Positions 1 through 6,663 of a DNA stretch of 64,000 nt are shown one piece after another. Where the stretch lies: positions 186,001 through 250,000 of the forward strand of contig CAJTGB010000001.1 in assembly GCA_910575835.1 (NCBI GenBank). The letters are read 5' to 3'. Origin of the DNA: Lachnospiraceae bacterium (GTDB taxonomy: Bacteria; Bacillota; Clostridia; Lachnospirales; Lachnospiraceae). Made by a program: the position numbers and the translations under genes. Numbering within the stretch: position 1 is the stretch's first letter; each line of letters opens with the position of its first letter. A model generated the notes under the pieces. That model was not told where the DNA came from. It ran no database searches and was given only the letters and a program-made list of their open reading frames with translations.

Positions 1-2
1 TC

Positions 3-227
3 ATCATCAATCTGCAGTGCGCCCATTCCATCATGCTGACAAGGCCTCTTATCTATACGGCAATTACACGAGGAAAAGAGCGTGTAACCATTGTCGGGGA
101 AAAAAGGGCGCTTTGTATTTCAATCAAAAGAATTGACACAGAAAAACGCGGCACCTGCCTCGCTAAGCGGCTGCAGGCGCTTGAAGAAAGGAGCAGCTAT
201 GGCTACAATATTAGATCAATATCTTGA
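3..227 (+). CDS. C-terminal end of a RecD/UvrD-type helicase (partial, starts before window)
   Basis: The reading frame is open from the first bases and ends at 227. It contains YTAITRGKERVTIVG (about 62-106), which matches superfamily 1 helicase motif VI of the RecD/TraA/UvrD_C_2 type, where the arginine contacts ATP. About 35 residues of basic tail follow. Only the last 75 codons are visible, so the helicase subtype cannot be fixed; a RecD2-like or ICE-encoded helicase is most likely. The tail overlaps the start of the next gene (199) by 29 bases, suggesting translational coupling within the ICE operon. Confidence 0.6.
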   Translation: MINLQCAHSIMLTRPLIYTAITRGKERVTIVGEKRALCISIKRIDTEKRGTCLAKRLQALEERSSYGYNIRSIS

Positions 228-642
228 GAAACAGAATACTATCAGGTCCCAGATTGCCGAGAACAGTCTTCCGCCGGAAGATTTGCTGATTATGCAGGAA
301 CTGAATTACCGCATTTGCGTCTTGGAAACATTTCAGTCTTTTTGTAAGTCCGCGCCAATCACAATGGATACAAAGGTCATGGGCTATCACTTTCAAATGG
401 TAGATGCGTATGTACGTTTTACCTTAAATGAAAGACGATTCGGATTAAAAGCCGATGCAGAAGGCCAGAAGCGTCGTGAAACAGCACTCAGTTCTTTTGA
501 GCATGTTGTACAGGACGGCAGAAAGCGGTTTTCCAGCTTTAAGGCAGGGACACAGGAGCAGTACAAAACAAGTATCAGTCAATATGTTCATACGATTCTG
601 CCGGTTTGGATGCAGTATCGGAACACATATATCAATTTATAA
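199..642 (+). CDS. ICE-associated hypothetical protein
   Basis: A 147-residue protein begins MATILDQYLEKQ. I chose ATG 199 because GAAAGGAG stands just upstream; the longer frame from 91 runs through the helicase tail and has no ribosome-binding site. No domain is recognised. The sequence is soluble, probably helical and fairly basic, with no signal peptide or membrane segment. It lies 13 bases upstream of the next gene, within what looks like one operon of ICE replication and processing genes. A DNA-processing or conjugation accessory role is possible, from context only. Confidence 0.6.
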   Translation: MATILDQYLEKQNTIRSQIAENSLPPEDLLIMQELNYRICVLETFQSFCKSAPITMDTKVMGYHFQMVDAYVRFTLNERRFGLKADAEGQKRRETALSSFEHVVQDGRKRFSSFKAGTQEQYKTSISQYVHTILPVWMQYRNTYINL

Positions 643-655
643 GGAGGCTACAATA

Positions 656-1414
656 ATGAGTCAGAATAACTCGAATGAGAAGGCAGCAATGCTCGCCAAA
701 ATCGAAACTATTCATCAGGTGGATGGATTTGATCCTACGCCGTTTGCTGTGGATTATACAGATCTGGGAACCGGAGAGGTGCGCAAGCGCCTCCCGGTCA
801 TGATTCAGATGGCGTGGTTCCGTCTGAAATATCCGGAAGGACGCATTGCGGTACAGGTGAATTCTGCAAAGGATTGCTTTGTGGCAACTGCCCGCGTGTA
901 TCCAAACTATAAGGATGCAACGGACTGTTATCTGGCAGAAGCGACGGCATCCAGAGGATATTGTGAGGAGAAACCTTCGGTTTCACCACGGGAATGGGCC
1001 CAGACAGCTGCTGTCGGAATTGCTCTCCGAAATGCAGGTTTTGGACTTCAGTTTTCTATGGCAGGTGAAGATTTTGAGCCTTCAGCTGTGGATGAGCTGG
1101 GAATCTCCGCCGCTCAACCTCAAACAGAATCAGCAGAAAAACACGAGGTGTCAGAACCAAAACCGGAACCGGCACAAGAGGAATACACTGTAAATGAACC
1201 GGTGCAAAAGGAACTGACTCCAGAAGAAAAGCTGGCACAGGCAATGAATGTGCCTTGCCCAATCTCAAAATTCAGCGGGAAAACGCTTGGCGAGGTATTA
1301 TCGCTGGATCCTGGTGCAATTAAATGGGTAGCAACGAAATTCACTGGCGGCGAGGAAATTAAAGCTGCCGCGAAGCTGATTTGTGAATTTTCCCTTCAAC
1401 AGACAATTGCATAA
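656..1414 (+). CDS. ICE protein, weak resemblance to phage Rad52-like annealing proteins
   Basis: A 252-residue protein starts at ATG 656, preceded by AAGGAGG; the longer frame from 455 lies inside the previous gene. The N-terminal half has the pattern seen in phage single-strand-annealing proteins: a VMIQMAWFRLKYPEGRI segment, a substituted beta region, then EWAQTAAVGIALRNAGFGLQF, similar to the 'KAETKAIGRAL..CGYGTQF' signature. Residues about 150-190 are a low-complexity Glu/Pro linker. A small C-terminal domain (ISKFSGKTLGEVLSLDPGAIKWV) follows. A role in recombination or annealing during ICE transfer is inferred; the fold call is tentative. Confidence 0.55.
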   Translation: MSQNNSNEKAAMLAKIETIHQVDGFDPTPFAVDYTDLGTGEVRKRLPVMIQMAWFRLKYPEGRIAVQVNSAKDCFVATARVYPNYKDATDCYLAEATASRGYCEEKPSVSPREWAQTAAVGIALRNAGFGLQFSMAGEDFEPSAVDELGISAAQPQTESAEKHEVSEPKPEPAQEEYTVNEPVQKELTPEEKLAQAMNVPCPISKFSGKTLGEVLSLDPGAIKWVATKFTGGEEIKAAAKLICEFSLQQTIA

Positions 1415-1427
1415 CAGGCGCTAAAGA

Positions 1428-1455
1428 CCAGGGGATTAACGCGGTCATCCCCTGG
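1428..1455 (+). other. Intergenic hairpin between ICE genes
   Basis: A perfect 9-bp inverted repeat (CCAGGGGAT / ATCCCCTGG) with a 10-base loop lies 14 bases after the previous stop and about 30 bases before the next start. No T-run follows, so it is probably an RNA processing or stability element, not a terminator. A similar GGGGACAG/CTGTTCCCC hairpin sits at 1888-1908, before the next gene. Confidence 0.5.
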
Positions 1456-1485
1456 CTAGGAACAAGACGAAAAGGAGGACAAAAA

Positions 1486-1863
1486 ATGTGTGAAAAAACG
1501 AAAAAGCTTCGTTTCAAATGGGAGTTTGGAGATGAAATGGTCTCGTTGCATGTCAACCAATATGCTTATGGCGGGCGGCTGCACATCGGTATGATCAATT
1601 ACGGAGAAGATGGTCCGGAACCCTTTGCAGATATGACGGTCAACCTACCAGCCTATGATCTGGAGGATAACGAAGCATTCATTAACGGAGATATCAGCAA
1701 AGACCTGTTAAGGTTTATCAGGGAGAACAAACTGGGAAAAGTGCTGCCTTACACCGTGAAATCCGGATATGGCAGATATGCGGCGGTGGCATTCGATCTG
1801 GAAAAGCTGGCGGAATACGATCCTTCAGGGGTTGCATCGTTTAAGGAAAACTGTGGGTTATAA
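1486..1863 (+). CDS. DUF4313-like hypothetical protein
   Basis: A 125-residue protein starts at ATG 1486 behind AAGGAGGAC. The sequence (FKWEFGDEMVSLHVNQYAYGGRLHIGM..., then ...DMTVNLPAYDLEDNEAFINGD) resembles the DUF4313 family, small proteins common in Firmicutes and Bacteroidetes conjugative elements. The function of that family is unknown. No membrane segment, signal peptide or catalytic motif is visible. It is flanked on both sides by intergenic hairpins and lies between the annealing-like gene and the primase-like gene in the same direction, so it is most likely part of the ICE DNA-metabolism operon. Confidence 0.65.
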   Translation: MCEKTKKLRFKWEFGDEMVSLHVNQYAYGGRLHIGMINYGEDGPEPFADMTVNLPAYDLEDNEAFINGDISKDLLRFIRENKLGKVLPYTVKSGYGRYAAVAFDLEKLAEYDPSGVASFKENCGL

Positions 1864-1936
1864 GGAAAACAGCAATGAGAAGAGGCAGGGGACAGCGTGC
1901 TGTTCCCCGCAAGTTTGAAAAAGGAAAGGAGGCAGC

Positions 1937-2995
1937 ATGGAAATATTTCATATGAGCGATGTTGTTTCGTTGCTGGGAATCCCGATGCCGCCGTCTGGAA
2001 GAAGCTCCTATTATGTGCAGTGCCCATGCTGTGATGAAAGCCCACGGAAAAAGCATTTGAACATCAATTTGAAAAAAGAAGTGTATCGCTGCCCGCGGTG
2101 CGGAATATCTGGTGGTATATTTGATCTGTACTCCTTATATACCGGGGTTCCGCGTGACAAAGTGCGAAAAGCTCTGGTGGAGAAACTGGGAATGCCTGAT
2201 AACCGGCCTAAACCCAAAAAGAGGATACAGCCGCAGGCAAAGCCTGAATGCCCAATAACGGATGTTGATACCCGTCATGCCACATACAGTGCGCTGCTCG
2301 ATAAGCTGACGCTGGCGGCAGACCATAAAGAGAACCTGCTTGGCAGAGGGTTGATGGAGGATGACATTATTCGGCTTGGATACAGGACAACACCTGTGGT
2401 CGGTATGACAGCGATTGCCGGCAAACTTCAGTCCGAAGGGATGTACTTAGCTGGGGTTCCTGGTTTTTACAGGAATGAAAGCGGTACATGGACTTTCATC
2501 CATGAAGAACGCGGTATCTTAATTCCAATGAGAGACCAGAAAGGAAGAATTCAAGGGCTTCAGATACGCAGAGATAAGGTGAAAAAGAGAAAATTTCGCT
2601 GGGTATCCAGTACAGAGCGGCCGGATGGTTGCCCTGCAGAAGGATGGACACATCTTGCAGGCCCGGTTAGGCCTATGCTGGTGCTGACAGAAGGTCCTAT
2701 GAAAGCTGACGTGATTCATGCACTGACTGGTCTGACAGTGCTGGCGGTTCCTGGTGTTAATTCTCTGACACAGCTTGAAACAACCCTTAGCGATTTACGT
2801 GCAGAAGGGGTTGCAGAGATTAAGACTGCTTTTGATATGGATTTTGCGACCAACTACCATGTACAAAACGGTTACAACAATCTTCTCAGTCTTCTTGGCA
2901 ATATGGGATTCCGGTTTGGTACTTACCTGTGGGATCCACGCTATAAAGGGCTGGATGACTACATCTGGGAATATTGTTTTCAAAAGAAACGTTAA
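1937..2995 (+). CDS. Primase-like protein with CHC2-type zinc finger and TOPRIM-like domain
   Basis: 352 residues from ATG 1937, preceded by AAAGGAGGCAGC. The first 60 residues hold a zinc-ribbon of DnaG CHC2 type: CPCCDESPRKKHLNIN, then YRCPRCGISGGIFDLYSLYTG. The C-terminal half (about 230-340) carries a TOPRIM/DUF3854-like segment with LVLTEGPMKADVIHAL, VLAVPGVNS and an acidic TAFDMDF motif; the Glu and Asp residues would bind metal. Proteins of this layout are ICE and plasmid primases or primase fragments that probably start lagging-strand synthesis after transfer. No helicase domain is present. It ends just before a terminator at 3002. Confidence 0.75.
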   Translation: MEIFHMSDVVSLLGIPMPPSGRSSYYVQCPCCDESPRKKHLNINLKKEVYRCPRCGISGGIFDLYSLYTGVPRDKVRKALVEKLGMPDNRPKPKKRIQPQAKPECPITDVDTRHATYSALLDKLTLAADHKENLLGRGLMEDDIIRLGYRTTPVVGMTAIAGKLQSEGMYLAGVPGFYRNESGTWTFIHEERGILIPMRDQKGRIQGLQIRRDKVKKRKFRWVSSTERPDGCPAEGWTHLAGPVRPMLVLTEGPMKADVIHALTGLTVLAVPGVNSLTQLETTLSDLRAEGVAEIKTAFDMDFATNYHVQNGYNNLLSLLGNMGFRFGTYLWDPRYKGLDDYIWEYCFQKKR

Positions 2996-3001
2996 GAACT
3001 G

Positions 3002-3029
3002 GGGTGGAGCAAAATGCTTCACCCTTTTT
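3002..3029 (+). terminator. Rho-independent terminator after the primase-like gene
   Basis: GGGTGGAGC pairs with GCTTCACCC (one G-U pair) around a short A-rich loop, followed by TTTTT. It begins seven bases after the stop at 2995 and separates the upstream ICE operon from the ParM unit. Confidence 0.85.
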
Positions 3030-3049
3030 CGTGTGCTTTTTTTAATCAA

Positions 3050-3076
3050 ATGCGTATAAAAGTTGTAAATACGCAT
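3050..3076. promoter_or_regulatory. Inverted repeat upstream of the ParM-like gene (candidate operator or centromere-like site)
   Basis: ATGCGTA (3050-3056) and TACGCAT (3070-3076) form a perfect 7-bp inverted repeat with a 13-base spacer, 52 bases before the ParM-like start. Type II partition operons usually carry their ParR sites here. Only one repeat pair is seen, so the assignment is tentative. Confidence 0.4.
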
Positions 3077-3128
3077 AGCAAATCGTGTAATGATAAGTAT
3101 AAGAATGAACTTTGCAGGAGGTATACAT

Positions 3129-4049
3129 ATGTTAATCGCAATCGACCATGGCAATTACGCCATAAAGACCACAAACCACTCTTTTATTTCAGGGCTTTCA
3201 GAGCATACGGTTAAGCCGCCTATGACGGATGAGATTCTGGAGTATGGAGGAAAATACTGGACCCTGAGCGGACGCCGCCTAAGTTATATGAGAGACAAAA
3301 CACAGGATGACCGTTATTTCATCCTGACATTATTCGCAATCGCCAAAGAACTGGAGAACAGAGGGCAATATACGCCGGTAGAGCAGATTCAGCTGGCTGT
3401 TGGTCTGCCGCCGGAGCATTTTGGGGTTTTAAAAGATAAATTCGCTCGTTATTTCAAAAGAGATGGAATTATCAAATTTGTTTATGGTGATAAGCCATAC
3501 AGTATTAAGATAGACCGTGTCATGGTGTTCCCGCAGGCATATGCCGCTGTTATTCCCCAGAGTAGTTTGGTTGTCCATACTGTTCGTATGTTTGTCGTTG
3601 ACATTGGCGGCTATACCACAGATGTGCTGCTCTTGAAGAATGGAAAACCAGATCTGCAGTTTTGCCGAAGTCTGGAAACTGGCATTATTACTATGAACAA
3701 CGAAATCATACGAAAAGTTGGTGCACTTCATGATATGCGTATCGAAGATGAGCATATTAGTGCAGTTCTCCAGTCCGAGAATACCATTCTGCCGGAGGAT
3801 GTCAAAGAGACAATTTGTGAAGTAACGAAGTTACATGCACAGGATATTCTGAATCAGCTTAGAGAATTGCAAGTGGATCTGCGTTCCAATCCTGCAGTTT
3901 TTATCGGCGGGGGAAGTATTCTTTTAAAACATTTCCTGATGAGCTCGCCTTTGGTAGCAAAGGCAGACTTTGTTGAATCTCCGAATGCGAACGCACTGGG
4001 GTATGAAATGCTGGGCAGGAAAACGCTTTCACTTCGTCCGCTTGGATAA
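3129..4049 (+). CDS. ParM/StbA-like actin-family protein
   Basis: 306 residues from ATG 3129, preceded by GCAGGAGG; the longer frame from 3090 lacks such a site. Actin/ASKHA motifs are visible: phosphate-1 MLIAIDHGNYAIK at the N-terminus (Asp and Gly for nucleotide phosphate), phosphate-2 VVDIGGYTTDVLLL (about 157-170), and the adenosine loop FIGGGSILL near residue 260. ParM-type proteins form ATP-driven filaments that separate plasmid copies, working with a DNA-binding adaptor. The next gene, 18 bases downstream, is in the adaptor position. On an ICE this would stabilise the excised circular form. This is a family-level call. Confidence 0.8.
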   Translation: MLIAIDHGNYAIKTTNHSFISGLSEHTVKPPMTDEILEYGGKYWTLSGRRLSYMRDKTQDDRYFILTLFAIAKELENRGQYTPVEQIQLAVGLPPEHFGVLKDKFARYFKRDGIIKFVYGDKPYSIKIDRVMVFPQAYAAVIPQSSLVVHTVRMFVVDIGGYTTDVLLLKNGKPDLQFCRSLETGIITMNNEIIRKVGALHDMRIEDEHISAVLQSENTILPEDVKETICEVTKLHAQDILNQLRELQVDLRSNPAVFIGGGSILLKHFLMSSPLVAKADFVESPNANALGYEMLGRKTLSLRPLG

Positions 4050-4067
4050 GGGACGGAGGGATGTATA

Positions 4068-4430
4068 ATGAAAAAGGATGGAAAATATCGCTTTTCGCTT
4101 CAATTTGGCGCAGATTCAGAGGAACAAGTAAAGGCTGGAGAGTTGCTTGAAAGGCTGGGAAACAAAAAAAGTGCAGTTGTTGTTGCAGCCCTTAACGATT
4201 ATCTTAATTCTAACCCGGATTTGCAGGATACACATTGTAAAATAGAGGTCAAGCTGACGTCTGGCTATAATCGGGATGGAATTGAAGAAATCATACGGCG
4301 CATTGTTGAGGAGAGACTTGCAACAGTTCATCAGGACGAATCCTTAATCGCATTTTCAGAGGGAAATGGGACAGATACTCTGGAGGCAGACATTGCACAG
4401 ATGTTGGATAATCTGGATGTGTTTTCATAA
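4068..4430 (+). CDS. Putative ParR-like partner of the ParM-like protein
   Basis: 120 residues from ATG 4068 with GGACGGAGGG upstream. The N-terminal region reads RFSLQFGADSEEQVKAGELLERLGNKKSAVVVAALNDYL, a short strand followed by two helices. That is the layout of ribbon-helix-helix DNA-binding proteins such as ParR. The C-terminal half is acidic and helical and could contact the actin-like filament. Position directly after the ParM-like gene and size match the adaptor of a type II partition system. Sequence identity to known ParR proteins is not evident, so the assignment rests on context and predicted fold. Confidence 0.6.
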   Translation: MKKDGKYRFSLQFGADSEEQVKAGELLERLGNKKSAVVVAALNDYLNSNPDLQDTHCKIEVKLTSGYNRDGIEEIIRRIVEERLATVHQDESLIAFSEGNGTDTLEADIAQMLDNLDVFS

Positions 4431-4599
4431 AACTACAGTGCATCCGATAGGATAATGATGGTTATTTAACACACTTAATAATAGAAAAGTCCATGTGAAA
4501 AAGTTTGTATTCCACTTATAGTGCGTGTATTGGAATGTTGAGTTCTTCAATTCCATTGCCAGATTGTATAAAATAAAAATGTAAGGAGAATGTAGAACC

Positions 4600-4944
4600 A
4601 TGGACTATGTTATTTTAGGTAAGAATATTAGGAAGTACCGACAAATGCGCGGAATGCGCCAGGAAGATTTGGCGGAGCTTTGTGATTGTGGTAACAGTCA
4701 TATCGGCCAGATTGAAAATGCGAGAGGAATTCCAAGCCTGGATATGATTGTACGTATTGCAAATGCTCTTTCTGTAACGGTAGATCAATTGCTCAGGGAG
4801 TATTATACAGAACCTGAGAAGGTCTATTTGCGAGAGATTGCAGAGCGCATCGAGAAGTATCCGGTAAAGCAGCGTGTATACGCTTGCGAAGGTCTGGCTG
4901 AATTTTTAAATACCATTGAAAAGTTCAGTCATACGGATGAATGA
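4600..4944 (+). CDS. XRE-family helix-turn-helix regulator
   Basis: 114 residues from ATG 4600, preceded by GTAAGGAGAATG. Residues about 6-62 form an HTH_3 (Cro/C1) domain: LGKNIRKYRQMRGMRQEDLAELCDCGNSHIGQIENARGIPSLDMIVRIANAL, with the recognition helix at SHIGQIE. The C-terminal 45 residues are helical and may dimerise. It stands alone between two intergenic spaces and ends before a strong terminator. By position (before the sigma-like gene, as in Tn916-type elements) it probably controls ICE excision or transfer genes. Its ligand is unknown. Confidence 0.85.
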   Translation: MDYVILGKNIRKYRQMRGMRQEDLAELCDCGNSHIGQIENARGIPSLDMIVRIANALSVTVDQLLREYYTEPEKVYLREIAERIEKYPVKQRVYACEGLAEFLNTIEKFSHTDE

Positions 4945-4984
4945 TGAGCATATAACAAAACAGAAAAAGTTTACGCTTTATAGA

Positions 4985-5023
4985 ACGGCTATGCTACATG
5001 AAAATGTAGTATGGTCGTTTTTT
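4985..5023 (+). terminator. Terminator after the XRE regulator
   Basis: A 15-bp stem with G-U pairs (left arm 4985-4999, right arm 5004-5018) closes a GAAA tetraloop and runs into TTTTTT. It begins about 40 bases after the stop at 4944. Confidence 0.85.
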
Positions 5024-5035
5024 GTTATCTGAAAA

Positions 5036-5061
5036 TAAGGAGGTGATCCCATATGGATTAA
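5036..5061 (+). promoter_or_regulatory. Very strong Shine-Dalgarno followed by a two-codon ORF (Met-Asp-stop)
   Basis: TAAGGAGGTGATCC (5036-5049) is complementary over 14 bases to the conserved 3' tail of 16S rRNA. ATG GAT TAA follows at 5053-5061, nine bases after the AAGGAGG core. The arrangement looks like a ribosome-loading or start-stop leader. It sits about 105 bases upstream of the sigma-like gene and before a GCACGCC/GGCGTGTC hairpin (about 5102-5123). Confidence 0.5.
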
Positions 5062-5165
5062 GCCATTGACAACTGTAAAAAGGTAACAAGTTGAAAATTA
5101 AGGCACGCCACTACGGCGTGTCTTGACTTTTGCCCTGGTGGTGTGCCCCGTAAGGAGGTACAAAT

Positions 5166-5576
5166 ATGAACCATCAGCAAAAGTCTGAACATGACGAGCT
5201 ACGGGCCAGATTCACAGCATGGCTGGAAACAACAGTTTACCGCGCCAGACTCAAATATTTGGAACGGGAAAAACCCAAGGTAAATATAGTTTCAATTGAG
5301 GAATTGCCAGAGAGCGCTTTAGCTGTTTCTGAAAAAGCTGCATATTATGCGAATCCAAAATCCGCTTTTGACTTTGAAGAGGAACGGTTGGCAGAGGCAT
5401 TTGCAAAATTGCCGATAAAGCGGCAGGAGATACTGACAATGCTGTTTGTGGAAGAGAGAAAACCGGAGGAAATTGCACGGATATTGAACTGTTCTCCGCA
5501 GCATGTTTACGACCAGCGCTATCAGGCATTGAAGAAGCTGCGCATAGCATTGACAAAGGACGGTGATAAACTATGA
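5166..5576 (+). CDS. RNA polymerase sigma-70-like factor (Tn916 Orf7 type)
   Basis: 136 residues from ATG 5166, preceded by GTAAGGAGGTAC. The C-terminal third is a sigma region 4 helix-turn-helix: LAEAFAKLPIKRQEILTMLFVEERKPEEIARILNCSPQHVYDQRYQALKKL. Region 2 is weak or missing. In Tn916-like elements a small sigma-like protein of this type, together with an HTH_16 protein, regulates transfer and excision genes. Here the next gene is exactly such a partner, overlapping by four bases (ATGA, 5573-5576). Role by analogy: transcriptional control of the ICE. Confidence 0.8.
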   Translation: MNHQQKSEHDELRARFTAWLETTVYRARLKYLEREKPKVNIVSIEELPESALAVSEKAAYYANPKSAFDFEEERLAEAFAKLPIKRQEILTMLFVEERKPEEIARILNCSPQHVYDQRYQALKKLRIALTKDGDKL

Positions 5577-5764
5577 ATCACATGGAATTTGAAAAGATGC
5601 TTCAGGCGGCAGTTTCCGGCAGTCATGAGGCGTTAGAGCAACTATTTCTACTGTATGCACCATTAATTGATAAGCACAGTAAGGTTGACGGGCAAATAGA
5701 TGAAGATTTAAGACAGTATATTTTGATACATATTGCGCTCAATATTTCAAAGTTTGTCTTTTAG
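5573..5764 (+). CDS. Conjugative-transposon HTH domain protein (Tn916 Orf8-like)
   Basis: 63 residues from ATG 5573, overlapping the sigma-like gene by the ATGA quartet. The sequence (EFEKMLQAAVSGSHEALEQLFLLYAPLIDKHSKVDGQIDEDLRQYILIHIALNI) matches the helix_turn_helix conjugative-transposon-like domain (HTH_16, related to sigma region 2). It is probably translated together with, and acts with, the sigma-like protein as a split sigma factor for ICE promoters. A strong terminator follows directly at 5772. Confidence 0.8.
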   Translation: MNHMEFEKMLQAAVSGSHEALEQLFLLYAPLIDKHSKVDGQIDEDLRQYILIHIALNISKFVF

Positions 5765-5771
5765 ACGAAGG

Positions 5772-5811
5772 CGGTCTCAGATTTTTCTGAGACCGTTTTC
5801 ATTTTTTTTTG
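5772..5811 (+). terminator. Terminator after the sigma/HTH pair
   Basis: CGGTCTCAG and CTGAGACCG form a perfect 9-bp stem with a six-base loop, followed by a T-rich stretch (TTTTCATTTTTTTTT). It begins eight bases after the stop at 5764. Confidence 0.9.
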
Positions 5812-6106
5812 AATTCTGTTCGAGATTTGAGAGATGATGAGGCTTTTTATAGGTAAAGGCATCCCCATGCCATGGTACCTTGACAATTTCATAGCTTCCA
5901 ACTCTACGTTCCCGAACCGAGAAGCGGCTATCCGTTTGTGTGGCGAGCAAAACCAGGAGCACTGATATATGGGCGGCACCCATATAACGCAATGATCCGG
6001 CCGGGGATAATGATACTTCTGTAATTCGCAGCCCGACCATAATGCAGGCGGGGAGATGAAATTTCTATGGACCTGACAGCCACAGGCGGAGAAGGGGGCA
6101 TTTATT
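5812..6106. other. Noncoding block before the excisionase-like gene
   Basis: About 295 bases without a convincing gene; the two minus-strand frames here (to 5979 and 6040) lack ribosome-binding sites and family-like sequence. An ATATGGG/CCCATAT hairpin lies near 5969-5986, close to a GGCCGGGGA stretch. Being next to the excisionase-like gene and integrase, it could hold control sites or an ICE-encoded RNA, but nothing decisive is seen. Confidence 0.35.
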
Positions 6107-6133
6107 TTGATTTTAATAGTAAGGAGGCTGATT

Positions 6134-6343
6134 ATGGGCTATAAAAGGAAAGACGTAGAGCAAACAAAGCAGTATGCAAAAAAGTTTGTGCGCTACAAAG
6201 AAGGAGCAGAGAAGTACAGCCTTGGGCTGACAAAGTTTCAAGAACTCGCAAAGGAAGCAAAAGCTGTTTATAAGATTGATGGCATTGCTTTAGTGAATTG
6301 CGAAATTTTTGAAAAATTTTTGGAGTCATTCCGAGAGTATTAA
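6134..6343 (+). CDS. DUF6462-family excisionase-like protein
   Basis: 69 residues from ATG 6134 with AGTAAGGAGGC upstream; the longer frame from 6107 adds residues without a ribosome-binding site. The core (KFVRYKEGAEKYSLGLTKFQELAKEAKAVYKIDGIALVNCEIFEKFLESF) matches the DUF6462/excisionase pattern: a winged-helix MerR-like domain with a 'Y..GAE.YS.....F..L..EA' helix-turn-helix. It lies 320 bases upstream of the tyrosine integrase gene, typical for a directionality factor that promotes ICE excision. Confidence 0.75.
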   Translation: MGYKRKDVEQTKQYAKKFVRYKEGAEKYSLGLTKFQELAKEAKAVYKIDGIALVNCEIFEKFLESFREY

Positions 6344-6358
6344 AGTAGGTGAGACATT

Positions 6359-6445
6359 ATGGCTTTTTTATATAGAGGGACTTTAAGCACTTGGGGAATT
6401 GACTTTCTGTCTTACGATAAGTATAATGAAGACATGTGGAGGTAG
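6359..6445 (+). CDS. Possible 28-residue small ORF
   Basis: ATG 6359 has AGGTGAG seven bases upstream and encodes a 28-residue peptide starting MAFLYRGTLSTWG, ending at TAG 6443-6445, four bases before the RHH gene. The promoter for the RHH gene lies inside it, which argues that the frame may be accidental. No relative is recognised. A leader peptide is another possibility. Confidence 0.25.
   Translation: MAFLYRGTLSTWGIDFLSYDKYNEDMWR
6399..6427 (+). promoter_or_regulatory. Sigma-A promoter for the RHH regulator/integrase unit
   Basis: TTGACT at 6399-6404, a 17-base spacer and a consensus TATAAT at 6422-6427. The RHH gene starts 22 bases after the -10 element. Confidence 0.75.
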
Positions 6446-6449
6446 CGGT

Positions 6450-6620
6450 ATGACAAAAATGGGTAGACCAAAGGAGGACAATGCAAAGCGTAAGTCCATT
6501 ACGGTTCGATTATCAGAAAAAACCCATGCTGAGTTGACCAGGTATGCTGCTGAACACAAGATTACAATGACAGAGGTTGCCCTGCGAAGTTTGGAAGAGT
6601 ATTTGTCCAAGCGAAAGTAA
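6450..6620 (+). CDS. Ribbon-helix-helix (CopG/Arc-like) regulator
   Basis: 56 residues from ATG 6450 with GTGGAGGTAGCG upstream; the longer frame (6399) would use promoter sequence as codons. The protein reads MGRPKEDNAKRKSITVRLSEKTHAELTRYAAEHKITMTEVALRSLEEYLSKRK. This is a basic arm, one beta strand (SITVRLS) and two helices, the standard RHH DNA-binding fold. RHH genes often precede integrase genes in ICEs, where they act as repressors. It ends 43 bases before the integrase start and probably shares its transcript. Confidence 0.75.
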   Translation: MTKMGRPKEDNAKRKSITVRLSEKTHAELTRYAAEHKITMTEVALRSLEEYLSKRK

Positions 6621-6663
6621 GTGCTGTGAGTCCCTTCTTCATTTTATGAAGGAGGTTACAGAC

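Noticed and set aside
5036-5049. Possible 16S rRNA 3' end
   Set aside because: Only the anti-Shine-Dalgarno tail complement is present; the rest of the 16S end is not, so it is a ribosome-binding site, not an rRNA remnant.
5777-6040. Minus-strand ORF of 87 codons in the noncoding block before the DUF6462 gene
   Set aside because: No ribosome-binding site or recognisable domain, and overlaps hairpin structures.
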